Below, one piece after another: positions 42,401 through 53,812 of a stretch of DNA of 64,000 nt (positions are counted from its first letter, which is position 1; every line of letters starts with the position of its first letter). The notes below the pieces were generated by a model, which was not told where the DNA came from, searched no databases, and saw only the letters and a program-made list of their open reading frames with translations. Made by a program: the position numbers and the translations under genes. Source of the DNA: Diaporthe sp. PMI_573 (taxonomy: Eukaryota > Ascomycota > Sordariomycetes > Diaporthales > Diaporthaceae); the NCBI GenBank assembly GCA_021399435.1, contig JAJTUP010000023.1:310001-374000 (forward strand), given 5' to 3'.

Positions 42401-44642
42401 CGGCCACTGTGCTGAATACTGGAAGATGCTATAATTTATGGCGTCGATTCAAGATACTGAGCGTTGTGGACCGAGGATCGAGTGCCCGGGTAAGTCTTGT
42501 GTTTGGGAATGTCGAGGGATGGCGGTGTGATTTGTGTCACATAATTGTCGGCTGCGCAATTGTCGGCAGCCATACCATGCTTGGGTAGGTCGCAAAAATG
42601 GTCACCGTCGCAGCCATTTTTGCATTATCATATCCTAGCAATTAATAGCTATGTTCCTATATAACGACCATATTGGCTAAAGGGCAAGGACTAGATTCCA
42701 TAGCACACAAATACCCAGCCCCTTATCATTTCGATGATTCCATCAATTACCCACATATGCTATAGGTAAAAAGCTTGATGCCGGCCAAAGAACCTCAGTT
42801 GGCACAAATCTCTGGCCTGATGCTGTCAAAACCGCCAAGGAGCAGTTCAACGGCGTTGGCTTTGTTTGTGAATTGAAAAAGTCACCCCTCGACGTGCTTC
42901 TCTGCCCTTCAGTTCCTTCTCCCGTTATATTTAGCCGCAATAGGACGCGGTTTCGGCAAGGACTCATATCACAAACTCGAGGCCAAACGAGAGTGTTGCA
43001 TCCAACTCGACGCCTTTGACGACATGATTGCATATAGGTTGACCAGACAGAGATGGATCGTTCTTCCAAAGAAGAGGAATAAACCTCGGTAGTAAATCGG
43101 TAGAAAATGTTATACTATCTTATCCAGCATTAGGTTAATAGATAATTTACCTACAACTAGTCAGGGAGCTTTTATAAAGCTTTTACTACTCTAGATATAT
43201 TACTTTATTATCAAATACCTAGATCTTTTTAAAAAGATTAAAAAGATATTAAAGGGTAAAGGAAAACAGGCAGGATTTAAGGTACCGCCAGAGGAGAAGC
43301 ACGAGTAGATGTATAAAGTCGTTATCGATTTTGTATATGAGCCTAGGGCTGCTGAAGAGCAGTCGGAAGGTTGAGCAGATAGCAGACAGACTAATAAACA
43401 GCTGATAAAAAAACACAGTGTAGCCGAAGCCGTTTACATTTGAATACCGAATGTAATGGCGCCAGTACAAGGCGAAATTCCGCCTTCCCGAGGTGGTTTC
43501 CGCCGTCCTACTCCACGCTTTTGGCAACGTTGAACATTTCAAAACCGGAAGCTGGTTCTTCCGCTTGAGTCGGCAGACATTTTTTGCTCTCGCAATCCGG
43601 CTGTACTTGATGCCAGCGCGTTCCAATACTCCGCAAGACAGAGGATCTAGAATGCACAGTCGACGGCAATCTATTCGAAGTTGAGGACAAGGCTTCTGAA
43701 GAGTGTTGGACCGGTCCATTTGATTCTGCAATCGACTCATGGGAAGTCTTGCACGGAATGAGGTGCGTGTTCACCCGCATGATGACCTCCAGGGAGAATG
43801 CCTTCTTTTCGTCACAACATGGGTACTTTGGTATGAGACCTCCACAAGCTCAAATGCAGGGTATAGACTCTGTCTTATTCAGGGCTTAACTTTCCCTTCC
43901 CTGCTCAACGTCTGGGAGGTGCAGGTGGAAGATTCAATATTGGAATGATCCCGCATGTTGACAAGCCACAACAAGCCTTAACCCTCGCATAAGTTCGTTC
44001 GCCCGATACCTTAGTACCTTTCATTCAGCACATCCTCTCGAACATCTCGAAAAAGGGACTCAGCATCATCAAACATATTGGTGGGTTTCAATGCGACAGG
44101 AAACGTCTCCACCAGGCTCGACACTACCCAGGTATCTATATAAACCACCTGCCCTTTACGTATTTGGTACGAGTAAGTAACGTCAAAATTATTAGTGTCA
44201 AATATGAGCAGCAATGCACCCCAGAAATACAATCAATGAAATCATGTGAGCGCCATGCTAAGAGACGATTCGACCACGGAAGCTGGTCGCATATCGGCCC
44301 AAGGCCGCCTATCCATGGTACGGCAGACGGATGAGAATGTGAGTATAGATATAGTATAGAAGTTAGGGAAGCAGAGCGAACAGGTGCCTAGAATATCGAA
44401 GGCGACACGATGGGGCACCTGCTTGCTTCCGAACGATAGTGCGCATCCGCACCAAGGACAAAGCCCCGATGTGTACCTCAAGCCACATCGCTCCTTCGAT
44501 AGAAGCGTCTCAAACAAACATTTCCGAAAAATTCCTACACAATGCAAGCAATCTTTCAAACAGCCCCTCTGTCATTTTCTGCCCCTATACAAGCCAGATT
44601 GTTCCTCTCTCGGCCGTATCAGCGAATGGATACCTTCTCTGC
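42401..44642. other. Gene-poor region with AT-rich block
   Basis: About 2.2 kb has no recognisable intact gene. Positions 43085-43270 are strongly A/T-rich, consistent with a RIP-affected repeat relic. A minus-strand frame at 44011-44232 (73 residues) has some protein-like character (QIRKGQVVYIDTWVVSSLVE) but no family and no start context. Confidence 0.4.
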
Positions 44643-46845
44643 TCGCCAGAGATTGTGAATTTGCCCAGGATATTGCCCATTGCATCAAAATAACCCCTTT
44701 CGTATGTTTCGGTGAAATTGTTCAGATCGTACGTCCACAGCAGTCATATCCGCTCATGCAAACCCTCAACCGCCTGCCGCACCAGAAGGCAAAGATAATC
44801 AGTCGAGCTGTCATCATCGCCTGGATTCGCAAAAATGAGACTTAGTATACGATTTTGCTTCTCAAACTGTTGATCCAATTTCAACCTGTCCCTTTCCAGT
44901 CCGATATAGATCCCTTTCCATACAGGCAAAGCCACAAGAGCACCGTCGAGCCCATTGAGACCCACTGAAAAAGTTTCATCTGTATCGTGAATCTAAATTT
45001 CGGTTTTATACTTCTTTTGATCTTCTGTCGGATCGAACTCTTGGAATCTTACAGGTACGACCAGACTTGATACCTGCAGTTGCTTGGGGCCAGGTTGGTA
45101 TAGTGGATGTTTAGACTTTCGTGCTTCAAACTCTTTCAAGGCGAGGTCATACATACTCGAAATTCTGCCATTGACATCTCGCATGGATAATTGCCAGTCG
45201 AGATAGGACAATGGGCCTTCTTCGAAGGTGAGTTCCGGCCGCAGTATTATCTCCTCTATTTCGAACACCAGCGGTCCACCCCATCCCGTCCATGACCAGC
45301 TTGGAAAGTCAGGCCATCTATTCGGAGGCGTTTTACGTTCCCAGAAAATCAGGAGGCCAAAGGCATTCGACTTTCCATACTTCCTGGTGAACAGGCGCCA
45401 GGGGAGTCGTTGTATCGGATATTTCATGTTGGCCGAAGACTTTGTATACCAGTTGAGAACTCCAATGATAGCGTTCAATGAATCACCCGAGCGCGTGAGC
45501 TTTCTCTTGCTGTACTCTTCAATCTGATGTCGAAGCTTGGGGATTGAAAATTTACGCTGCATTTTTCTGCCAAATTGCGGAATGAGAAGGCGGGCATCAT
45601 TCGTATCGTTAGAAAGCAGGTGGTATGCAAGATCCTCTGCAAACACTCTGCGGCATACATCGCGTTGCAGAGAAAAATAACCTGAGTCTTCGTAAAGATG
45701 AGGAGTCTTCTTGAAACATGGCCTTCCTGATAGGTCCAGCCTCTCGTGGCCCATTTGCTGTATGTTGAATCCGTAACAGGATAGGAAAGCTCCAGTGGAG
45801 CAACGTCCTGGATATTGGCTCGTCGTTGTAACTGACGGGGCATGAAAGCCCCACACAGGCCCAGTTCAGTGTCCCCGTCAGCAGCTGCAATAATTGTGAT
45901 AGAGGCGTTGGCGTAGATCTGGTCCATTTGGCTGATCATGCGGTGCTTCTCTTTGGAATCTGAGATGGCCTACACATCGTGTTAATATATGTAGCCGGCT
46001 TACACATTGGGCCAGAATGACGTACGTATCTATGAACCCACAGATAATCATAGCCCATAGCGTTGGTTACTGAAATTGCATCTCTGATCACGGGCGGCAA
46101 GTTTCGTATGTTGTGGGCGGAGCTGTTATCGGCCTCCTTGTCCCACATGTAGAATAGTTCCAGATATTTGCAGCCATCTGGTGCTTTAACGACTTGTTGT
46201 GTTCTGGTGTCGATTACCTCGAGGCCCAAGACGTTGGGACTTGATTCGATCCCACAACACTTGTTGTGCTCCTTCTCACAGATTTTCATGGGTTCCTTGA
46301 ACTTGTTGTAATCGACTGAGCTCGGGGATATTTTGCTGGCCTCTAAGTCATTGATTCTTTATGACCGCAAGACACCGTGCTTCCAAGCAGTATTGCTGCA
46401 CCTTGGTATTTTTCGTGCCCCACATGATACCGAGGACTGCGCATCGAGATGCACTACCACGGCACGAAAGACGATGGCCATCATACATGAGTTGGCGTGA
46501 AAGTGGTAAAGCCGTGAGCATATGTGATTTTCCATCGCGATCGGGGTCCTTGATGGTCGAGAGAATGGCACAGATCCTGCAAGATGAATTTCTGAGTTCC
46601 TCTACAGTTGCGTTCACGGGGCGCAGATTCAGGCTACTGGTTGAAAGTAAACCATCGGCTACTGAGGTGGATATGGATGACCAATTCACGATTCTGCAGT
46701 CGTCGCAAAGAAACTCCTCGTTGCATGGATGGTTCTCTGATGAGTGCTGAGCGACCGTTTGATCGTTTGGAAGAGGTTCGTCATTCTGTCTCTGGCGTTT
46801 GAAGGGAAGATTGACGTCTGAATGACCCAGCTGGTGTTTCTCCAT
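44643..46845 (-). pseudogene. HET-domain (heterokaryon incompatibility) gene, decayed
   Basis: From ATG 46845 the minus strand encodes a Cys-rich N-terminal part (NEEFLCDDCRIVNW, SSCRICAIL). It then needs a one-base shift near 46350 to reach the block that continues into KICEKEHNKCC and VIRDAISVTNAMGYDYLWV, the HET core. After a plausible intron (45966-46021) it continues MDQIYANASITIIAAADGD and WATRGWTYQEGHVSRRLLIF. A second frame change near 45640-45660 is needed to reach PQFGRKMQRKFSIPKLRHQI and GDSLNAIIGVLNWYTKSSA. The usual YLWVDxYCI loses its Asp (YLWVHRY). Stops TAG (44993-44995) and TGA (about 44741-44743) interrupt the C-terminal part. Two shifts plus two stops argue for a pseudogene. 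HET proteins trigger cell death after non-self fusion. Confidence 0.7.
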
Positions 46846-47195
46846 GGTGAAATCACCACAAGGTGTAATCTAGTGCTGTTGGTTCTACATTGTGGTATCC
46901 TGTTTGGGTTACCTAGGTTGCTAATTATTGGGTAATCCCTCAGCTAACACGTTCTAAGGCATGGATTATATTATAATATTAAATAGTAAAATCTGATAAA
47001 TAAATGCAAGTGACTATTATTGTTTAATTCTGGGTTTTAAGTTATTTACCCCATAGTCTAGTTCAAGCTACATATTCTTGTCATTTCTGTCCGACCTTCT
47101 CCTTGCATCCTTTCTGATTAAACAGAGAGCATCATTCTAATCTAAAACGCACACCCCCCCCCCCGACCTCCTAATAAAAGAAAACTTGGCAGAGT
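46846..47195. other. Intergenic region with AT-rich block and poly-C tract
   Basis: About 350 bp. Positions 46930-47050 are A/T-rich, and an 11-C run lies at 47154-47164. No gene was recognised. Confidence 0.4.
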
Positions 47196-48810
47196 TCAAA
47201 CGTGCCTATCAGACCACCGTGTGTCCGTTCTACTTTGGTTGACGTCTAACGTCTGGGTGATTCCGGGGCCTTGATACCCTTGTCCACCACTTGACGGCGC
47301 AGCAGCGGATTCCACAAGAGACTGCGTCTGAGGGTAGAGGTTTGTGTCCTTCAGCTGGTAATATTCAGCCCGCTCCGCGGTTCCGTCCACGATGGTTGTC
47401 TCGTGGGCCTCGCGACGTTTCCCCTTCTTGCCCCCACCGCCACCAAACGTCTCCACCCCATCCTTCCAACCTGGGGCGCCGGAGTTGTCGATCGAGCTTT
47501 TGCTTGCATTGGTCATAAAGCGAGTCCGCAGCAACTTGTAAATCGACGAACCAGCGACGTGAAGCCGGAGGAACCTGGCAAACGAAGGCATGCACCCCAC
47601 AATTAAGGCGACATAGTTCTCGACGACACTGGGATCGAAGACTGGTCAGTGCCCGTAGAATACCACAACACCGTGTTCACAAATGCCTGCACTACACAGA
47701 ATAGAAAACCGAATGGGCGCCTTACATGGGTAAAAAGATCTGCGCATCAGCCCAGGTGGGATCGTCCGTAGAGGCGACTATGAGACGGAAACGATATGCA
47801 CATGCGACCACACTGGAAACGGTTCCACTTAATGAAAAGGGTCTCTGTTAGTCATCTCTCGCCCATTGGAAAACAATTATGTAAGTGTAATGGAACGTGA
47901 CAGCTTACAGAAGACCAGTGCCAAAGAGGATGAAGAGCTTGAGGCGCTTCTTGCTCGGCATGTTGAGAGTGTGCAACGCGGGGAAAGGCAAGGCAAAGAT
48001 ATATATATCCAGCACGATAGAAAGGGGGCCTTGATAAGCGCCGATCCACTTCTGGTTGGCGGGACGCTGGTTCACGATGAGATCATCCCATGTCTCTCCG
48101 ATGTGTGGAGCACCTAGGATGGGGGCAACGATGAGGTTGGGGAAGTAGACGACAACATTGGCGACGATTCCGATCCAGATGGCTAAACGCGTTCCTTTTC
48201 TCACGTGGAAGATCTGGAAAAGCATCACTAGTATCGTCATCTTGGATAGACATATGGCCACGGGAGCAATCATGGCGTTTGCAAAGATGGTCTGAAGCCA
48301 TAATCAGTCAGCCTTTTGTGTCCCAGGCACAATCAGTGGCGTCTCGCAGAATGGGTGTGACCTGCCTTCATATACCTTGCCGTGAACCAACACTGGAGGC
48401 TGTTAGACAAAGATAGTACAAGTTTGTTGTAAAGGCCCACTTACAATCGGTATATCCCACATGTGGCGAAACATGTGACGGACGTCAAAAATAACGGCAG
48501 TATACGCAATATCAAATACAAAAGCCGCAAGCGCGAGATCTGTCAATGAGGCAGTCAGCGTGGCTCCTAGGCTTCGCGTGACTACGAACTCGAGTAGCCT
48601 CCATATTGACCTACAGTCGGCGAGTGACAGCTTCCGGAAGTTGACGTACAGCCTGCCAGCCACAAAGATAGTTGCCCAAGCCATCATGATAGAACAGACT
48701 GCTACGGCTGTAGTGTCCAACGAAGGCGGATCATCAAAATTAGAGACCGTCCCAGTGGGAGGTTGAACCGGCGCGAAGAGGCATAACGGGTTCGTTGGCG
48801 TGTCCGACAT
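47196..48810 (-). CDS. Fungal rhodopsin-like (SAT4-type) integral membrane protein
   Basis: Six minus-strand exons, 48615-48810, 48445-48539, 48376-48399, 47909-48291, 47726-47827 and 47628 down to 47196, give 410 residues in frame. Seven hydrophobic segments are visible: VAVCSIMMAWATIFVAGRLY, LALAAFVFDIAYTAVIF, ANAMIAPVAICL, LAIWIGIVANVVVYFPNLIV, LSIVLDIYIFALPFPAL, LFILFGTGLLGTVSSVVACA and VVENYVALIVGCMPSFARFL. RHMWDIP after the second segment and the ENYVALIVGCMP box are typical of this fungal membrane family, whose members include CFEM-lacking PTH11 relatives. No retinal lysine is expected or seen. The C-terminal tail is hydrophilic with a poly-Gly/Lys stretch. Exon 3 (24 bp) is a microexon and its exact boundaries are the least certain. 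Confidence 0.8.
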
Positions 48811-48991
48811 TTTCGCTGATAACCAAAGAAAAACGCGAGATGAGTGAACTCGGAGGGGAGAAGAATCCGTGGAGACTCGCTTTCCCAAAGCCCTGACTTA
48901 AGGTCCCAGAAAGAAAAAATAAGAAAAAAAAGGCGGGGAAAGATGAAGTCCACTTGGGACAGGCCAGGCATGTGAGTGTGTGTGTGTGTGT

Positions 48992-49147
48992 GGCTGCGTG
49001 TGGCCCGTGCGCCCACCTCCTCTAGGATTTAAACCTTGCCCCTCTGATTCCTGACGGCTCCCTTCCTTAGATAGAAGGTAGAACCGACTTAACTTCAATT
49101 AACGTATTGAGGGCAGTTGCCTTGTCTCTGTATCCCCTCTCGTGACA
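48992..49147 (+). repeat. Direct repeat copy 1 flanking the P450
   Basis: This segment from GGCTGCGTGTGGCC to CCCCTCTCGTGACA matches 53572-53727 with small indels and substitutions. Shared cores include CTAGGATT, AAACCTTGCCCCTC, CTCCCTTCCTTA, ATAGAAGGTAG and CTTGTCTCTGTATCCCCTCT. A (GT)-rich run precedes both copies. Confidence 0.85.
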
Positions 49148-49254
49148 AGGCATTGTTGGAATGTGGCACGGGAATTGTGGCATATGTCCGCATTCCTTAG
49201 CAAAACTCTAAGAAAGGAGGACCTGGCTGTAAAGAGAGGGTCACCTACCCACTT

Positions 49255-49600
49255 CAAATAGGTCTAATAGAAAGAAATTTATTTCTAATCTTCTATAAAC
49301 TCTTTTTTTTATACTTTGCTTTCTCTATAATATAATAATCTAGGACACTATTTGAAATACTAATACTTCTTGAGATTTTATTAAAAAAGAAGATATAGTA
49401 TAGCCAGAATATATATATAAGATATATTTAGAGTTACCCTGCTTAATATTTATACATCTAAAGAGGAATTTAAATTTTAACTTTTATAGGTATATTATTA
49501 TTATTATTTAATTTTATGTATAAATTAGTAATATTATATTGTAATCTTATCATTAAGTATAGGATATTTTAAGAGATTAAAATGATGATAACCTGGGGTA
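49255..49600. repeat. AT-rich block, probable RIP-affected repeat relic
   Basis: Nearly 350 bp consists almost only of A and T, with TA-rich strings (TATAATATAATAATC, TATTATTATTATTTAATTT), sharply bounded by sequence of normal composition. This is the pattern left by repeat-induced point mutation in ascomycetes. No coding capacity remains. Confidence 0.55.
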
Positions 49601-50704
49601 TACTTAATCTTATTCCTTCGCTCTTAACTTGGGATAGCCCCTTGGGAGGTGTTAATTTGAACTTGGGTAAGGGGGCCGGGGGTAGCCACGTTCAATCGGC
49701 CGAGGGGGATGTCAAAATGCGCTCTCGAATTGGCGGCTGCCTGGGCCTAACCTGATGCTTCTTCTTTCTGCAATTCGGCCTTGGCCATGCAGTCGTTGCA
49801 GCAAAACCCACATCATGGGGGCCAAAATGCCGGGGTTTGATCCCAAAGATTGTGAGCACAAGAACCACATTCCAATAAATGCGGCCTGGGGGCCGATAGT
49901 GGAGAGAAATGAGGCTCCTCCCGATCCCATCAGCCTATTAACTTGTTCATGACATGTGGATGTTGGTAGTACAAGGGCTCAAAGGAAAGAATGTGCGCCG
50001 GAGGTGTATCCAATTCAGGCTCTGCTTACTCTTGACGGTCTATTAATGTGATCATCATATCTAGATGGGTGGTTGGGAGGAAGGCGATGCATCACCTGGG
50101 CCAAGGATGTGTCAGAACGAGGCAGTGCTTGCTGCCGAGAGCCCAGACTGATAGTCATCACGACCGATATCCAATAACCTCTTGCAGAATTCCTTGCTCG
50201 TGCAGAAAATATGCGTCGGAAAACCGGCTCTAAAGCAGTGCAACTCGAGACAGGCCACGCAGCCCACATCATCCGTATTGGCGCCCGCCATATTGAACGT
50301 CGTGAACTCATTGGAGGATAATTGTGGGGTTAGATATGAGTATGCATGTGAGGATCCACAGAAAGTGGGATTCCCCATTCGCCGGCCTAGCGCAACATGC
50401 CGTTTTGAGCCTCAATCGCGCCTTGTGGGTTATCGAAGGAGCGGGTGGGGGATGCAGAGCTGACAAGCTCTTGGGGGGAGGGTGCAGAGCTGACTCTTGG
50501 GGGGGGGGGTGTCACGATACAAGCCTTTCTGTCGAACATGGCCCAAGTAGAAGCATTTCGCTCGAGCTCTATCATCAGTAATGAAAATATTCTCTGATTA
50601 AAGTCTCCTTCTCATCACTCTCAAGACTGTTTGCTGGGTTCAAGCCTGCCTTTTCTCCAACTGAATCTCTACTGAATTTGTTGCTGTAATAAATACTGCC
50701 CCTA

Positions 50705-52782
50705 ATGTGGGCGATGCCGTCAATGGCCTCGCTGGTGCACTCTGCACCCAGCGTGTTCTTTTTGGTTATTTTTGTTGGCGCGGCAGTGCACCTCATCTCC
50801 CGAAGAAATCAGATCATCAAGTGGTTGCGCGGAGTGTCCTTTCTTTTCAGAGGAATCAAGATTATCGACCAGGCTTATAAGAAAGTGAGTGTTTAAATCT
50901 TAGTGAGCATTATATGAGAATGATTAATTAAGACAAGCGTTTAGGCCCAAGGTCGACCATTCAAGGTCTCAACGCCGACTAATGAAATCTACATGGTCAC
51001 AACGGATGAGCTGTATAATGAAGTCAAATTTGCCACCCATCGCAATCTCTCATTGAATGCGGCTGCGAAAGAGGCATGTGATTTCATGTTGCCGGCAATG
51101 AGAGACACATACTGATAGAAAATTGCCCACAGCTCCTACAACCACAGTATACGATGCCTCTCTTTGATTGGCAAGACGCCCGAAAAACTAGTGATGGCGG
51201 TGCTTTTACCCGAGCTATTCGGAACAGCCTCACCAATCACCTGCCATATTTTCAGCCTCAACTGGAAAGCATTATTCAGAATGAGATGATGACTGCTCTT
51301 GAAGGATTGGGCCAGAAAGGTGAGTCCCTCTCGGAAACCAACGCCTGTTCCATTAACAAATACCGTTGGTTAACACTGGGTAGGAGGGCCAGATTGTGCG
51401 CAAGTAAAGATCTTCCCTCTGATCAAGCACCTGGTATCTAAGCTCAACTGCTATGTGTTCTTCGGGCCAGATCTTTGTACGTTCTTTGAGACCCCTACTT
51501 GGATTCGTGTGCAGTCTCGATTGACTAGCGAGCATAGGGCAAAATGACGAGTTTGTGAAGGCAGCTTTGGAGTATCCACAAATCACCGTCACTGCGGCAG
51601 AGCTCGTGCGGAACCTGCCCTCATTCTTGTGTCCGTAAGTTTCCTCCTTCACTTCTTTATGAAACCGTATTGGATGATATGTCATCAGATCGCATAACCA
51701 GGTCTGACACTCTCCGATACAGTCTTGTGGCTGGCATTACAACGCGCTGGGGTCGAGCCGAGAAGACACTGGTTCGCTATCTGTTCCCTGTTGTCGAGGA
51801 GCGACTGTCTGCGAGGGGCAAAGGGGCAAAGCCGGAGGACACTGACTCTCAAAAGAAGCCGGTAAGAGCAAATCCATTCAGCATACCAATATATGAAACT
51901 AAACTCGGGATCAAACAGGCAGATGTGGTTCAGTGGATGGTTGACGTGAGTCCCCGGAAGAATTGGACAACCACCCAGATGACGGGGCAGATCCTCGCAG
52001 TTTGGGTACCTTCAGTTCACCAAATCTCAATGGTGAGTTTGAATGTGACTAGAAGTAGATAAAACGACCTATACTGAAGTTTTCCTCTTGAACTAGGTGA
52101 CAACTTTTGTCATAGAAGATTTGTGTCTTCACAAGGATTACTTGGAGCCCCTTCGCGAGGAGATTCGGCAAGTTCGGGGCAGTGAATCGCCCACGTCTGC
52201 CCGCGACGTTGATCGGATGCCTCTTCTTGACAGCTTCATCCGTGAGTCGATTCGCATGACGAACACCGACCCAGTCATCATGCGCAGAAAGGCCATCGAA
52301 CCTCATGTGTTTCAAGATGGGTCACGCGTGGCAAAGGGCGACTGGGTATGTGTACCGCAACAAGCCATGATGATGGACAGCAACAGATACCGCAACCCAC
52401 ATTTGTTCGACGGCTTTCGATTCGCGAGGGCCAATGAACTTCTGCGCCGTGGCCAACGGTCGGCTGAGACGCCCGACCTGGTTGAGACAAAGCTGAGTGA
52501 TGCGACCTATGAGTGGTCAGCGTGGGGAATGGATCCAGCTGTCTGGTAAGCAGTCCACAACCCCAATACTCCCAAGCTTGCACGTTCCGTACTGAATTTT
52601 CACTGATGGACGGTAGCCCCGGACGCTGGTATGCGGCCTTGATCATCAAGCTCATTGTCGTCCATATTCTTGAGAACTGGGACTGTGAATTACTGGATGA
52701 GCACGCCTCTCGATCCATGACATGGCGGAGTAATTGCTTTCCTCGCGCTGATACGGTCGTCTCGTTCCGCACGACTACCTAG
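50705..52782 (+). CDS. Cytochrome P450 monooxygenase, apparently intact
   Basis: Nine exons are inferred: 50705-50884, 50945-51073, 51133-51319, 51384-51476, 51529-51634, 51723-51861, 51919-52032, 52097-52545 and 52617-52782, giving 520 residues. An N-terminal anchor (SVFFLVIFVGAAVHLI) precedes the TPTNEIYMVTTDELYNEVK block common in fungal P450s of the ent-kaurene-oxidase-like group. ExxR is E366-S-I-R369, the aromatic region is RNPHLFDGFRF, and the heme thiolate is Cys466 in AVCPGRWYA, created by the last splice (TG|C). The I-helix GQILAVWVPSVHQIS lacks the usual acid/Thr pair, which may alter oxygen activation. Intron 2 uses a GC donor (51074). Direct repeats flank the gene, and a GMC oxidoreductase and a PDR transporter follow on the same strand. 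The substrate is unknown. Confidence 0.82.
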
Positions 52783-52909
52783 GATCCACTAGTTGGCCTT
52801 GAAACATCCGAGCCTTTCTCTTCACACCTTTTTCTGTGGTTTTCAAGATCAATTCGCTCGTTGGAAGAAGAATGCATGACGGCCCAAGGCATGACAGAAA
52901 CCTACGCAT

Positions 52910-53070
52910 AGGTTTCTGCCACACACTCATTGCCGTTCCAGCTTAGTGGAGGAACTCAAAGAATACAAATGGTCCATAGATTTCTGCCATATAGGTTTCT
53001 GTTCGCTTCGAGGTATACACTCATTGCCGTTCCAGCTTAGTAGAGAAACTCAAAGAATACAAATAGTCCT
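52910..53070 (+). repeat. Local tandem duplication, copies differ by G-to-A
   Basis: ACACTCATTGCCGTTCCAGC occurs at 52923 and again at 53017, and similarity covers about 52 bp on the 3' side. The right copy reads TAGTAGAGAAACTC where the left has TAGTGGAGGAACTC, and AAATAGTCC where the left has AAATGGTCC. Three differences are G-to-A. Confidence 0.8.
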
Positions 53071-53457
53071 TACAACTCATGTGCTACACGATAATGACAG
53101 TCCTTGTATCCTTTATATTCCCAAGTAGTTTCAGTTCAAAGTCACAATACGAATTCAAACATTTGAGCACTTCCATGGAAACGTGAAACGGTTCTCAGTT
53201 GTCGGTCTGCTTACGTCAATACACAGTCAATAGCGTGGCGTGGATAGCGTTGCGGCAGAGCGAAAAGATGGGTCCTTTGGCCTGTCCATACGGCTCTCGT
53301 CTAGATTGGAATGAGTCTGACCGTGGTAAGCTGTCTGGGGTGCTGATATCAAACGACCCGCTGTAACATGCGTCCAGGTTTTTTTTTAAAAGTACTGTCA
53401 GGCTCGAAGAAGAGCTGAAAATGCCGTCTAGTCCGGTTTTAGCAATTAACTTCGTGT

Positions 53458-53812
53458 ACTGGTGAATAGCCACACAAAAGGACCATCCCCCCCCCTTCGG
53501 GACCGTGATCTGGCCAGTAGAATCTTGTGAGTGTGGGTGCGTGTGTGCCCAAATGGGCCCCACTGTCAGTTGGCTGCGTGTGGCCCCCCACACGCCCACA
53601 CCCTCTAGGATTCTAAACCTTGCCCCTCCTCTGATAGCTCCCTTCCTTACATAGAAGGTAGCGCCGACTTCACTTCAATTGACGCATTGCGGACAGCTGC
53701 CTTGTCTCTGTATCCCCTCTCGTGACAGTACTGGTGAATATCCACACAAGAGGACCACCCCCCACCCCCACCCCCACCCCCCCAGTAGGGACCGTGTTCT
53801 GGCCAGTAGAAT
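53458..53812 (+). repeat. Duplicated C-rich segment nested around direct repeat copy 2
   Basis: TACTGGTGAATAGCCACACA at 53458 recurs as TACTGGTGAATATCCACACA at 53729. Both continue through a C-rich tract to GGGACCGTG and TCTGGCCAGTAGAATCT (ending about 53526 and 53812). The left copy has 9 C; the right has an expanded C-rich tract with interspersed A. Copy 2 of the 156 bp direct repeat lies between them. Confidence 0.75.
53572..53727 (+). repeat. Direct repeat copy 2 flanking the P450
   Basis: This is the second copy of the segment at 48992-49147, in the same orientation and 4.58 kb downstream. It retains ACATAGAAGGTAG and CTTGTCTCTGTATCCCCTCT intact, with scattered substitutions elsewhere. 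Confidence 0.85.

Larger units (their letters stand above)
48811..50704. other. Intergenic region with AT-rich block and dispersed repeat
   Basis: About 1.9 kb upstream of the rhodopsin-like gene and upstream of the P450. It contains a (GT)n run (48972-48991), copy 1 of a direct repeat (48992-49147), a very A/T-rich segment (49255-49600) that looks like a RIP-affected relic, and a 10-G run near 50498-50507. No gene was recognised. Confidence 0.5.
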
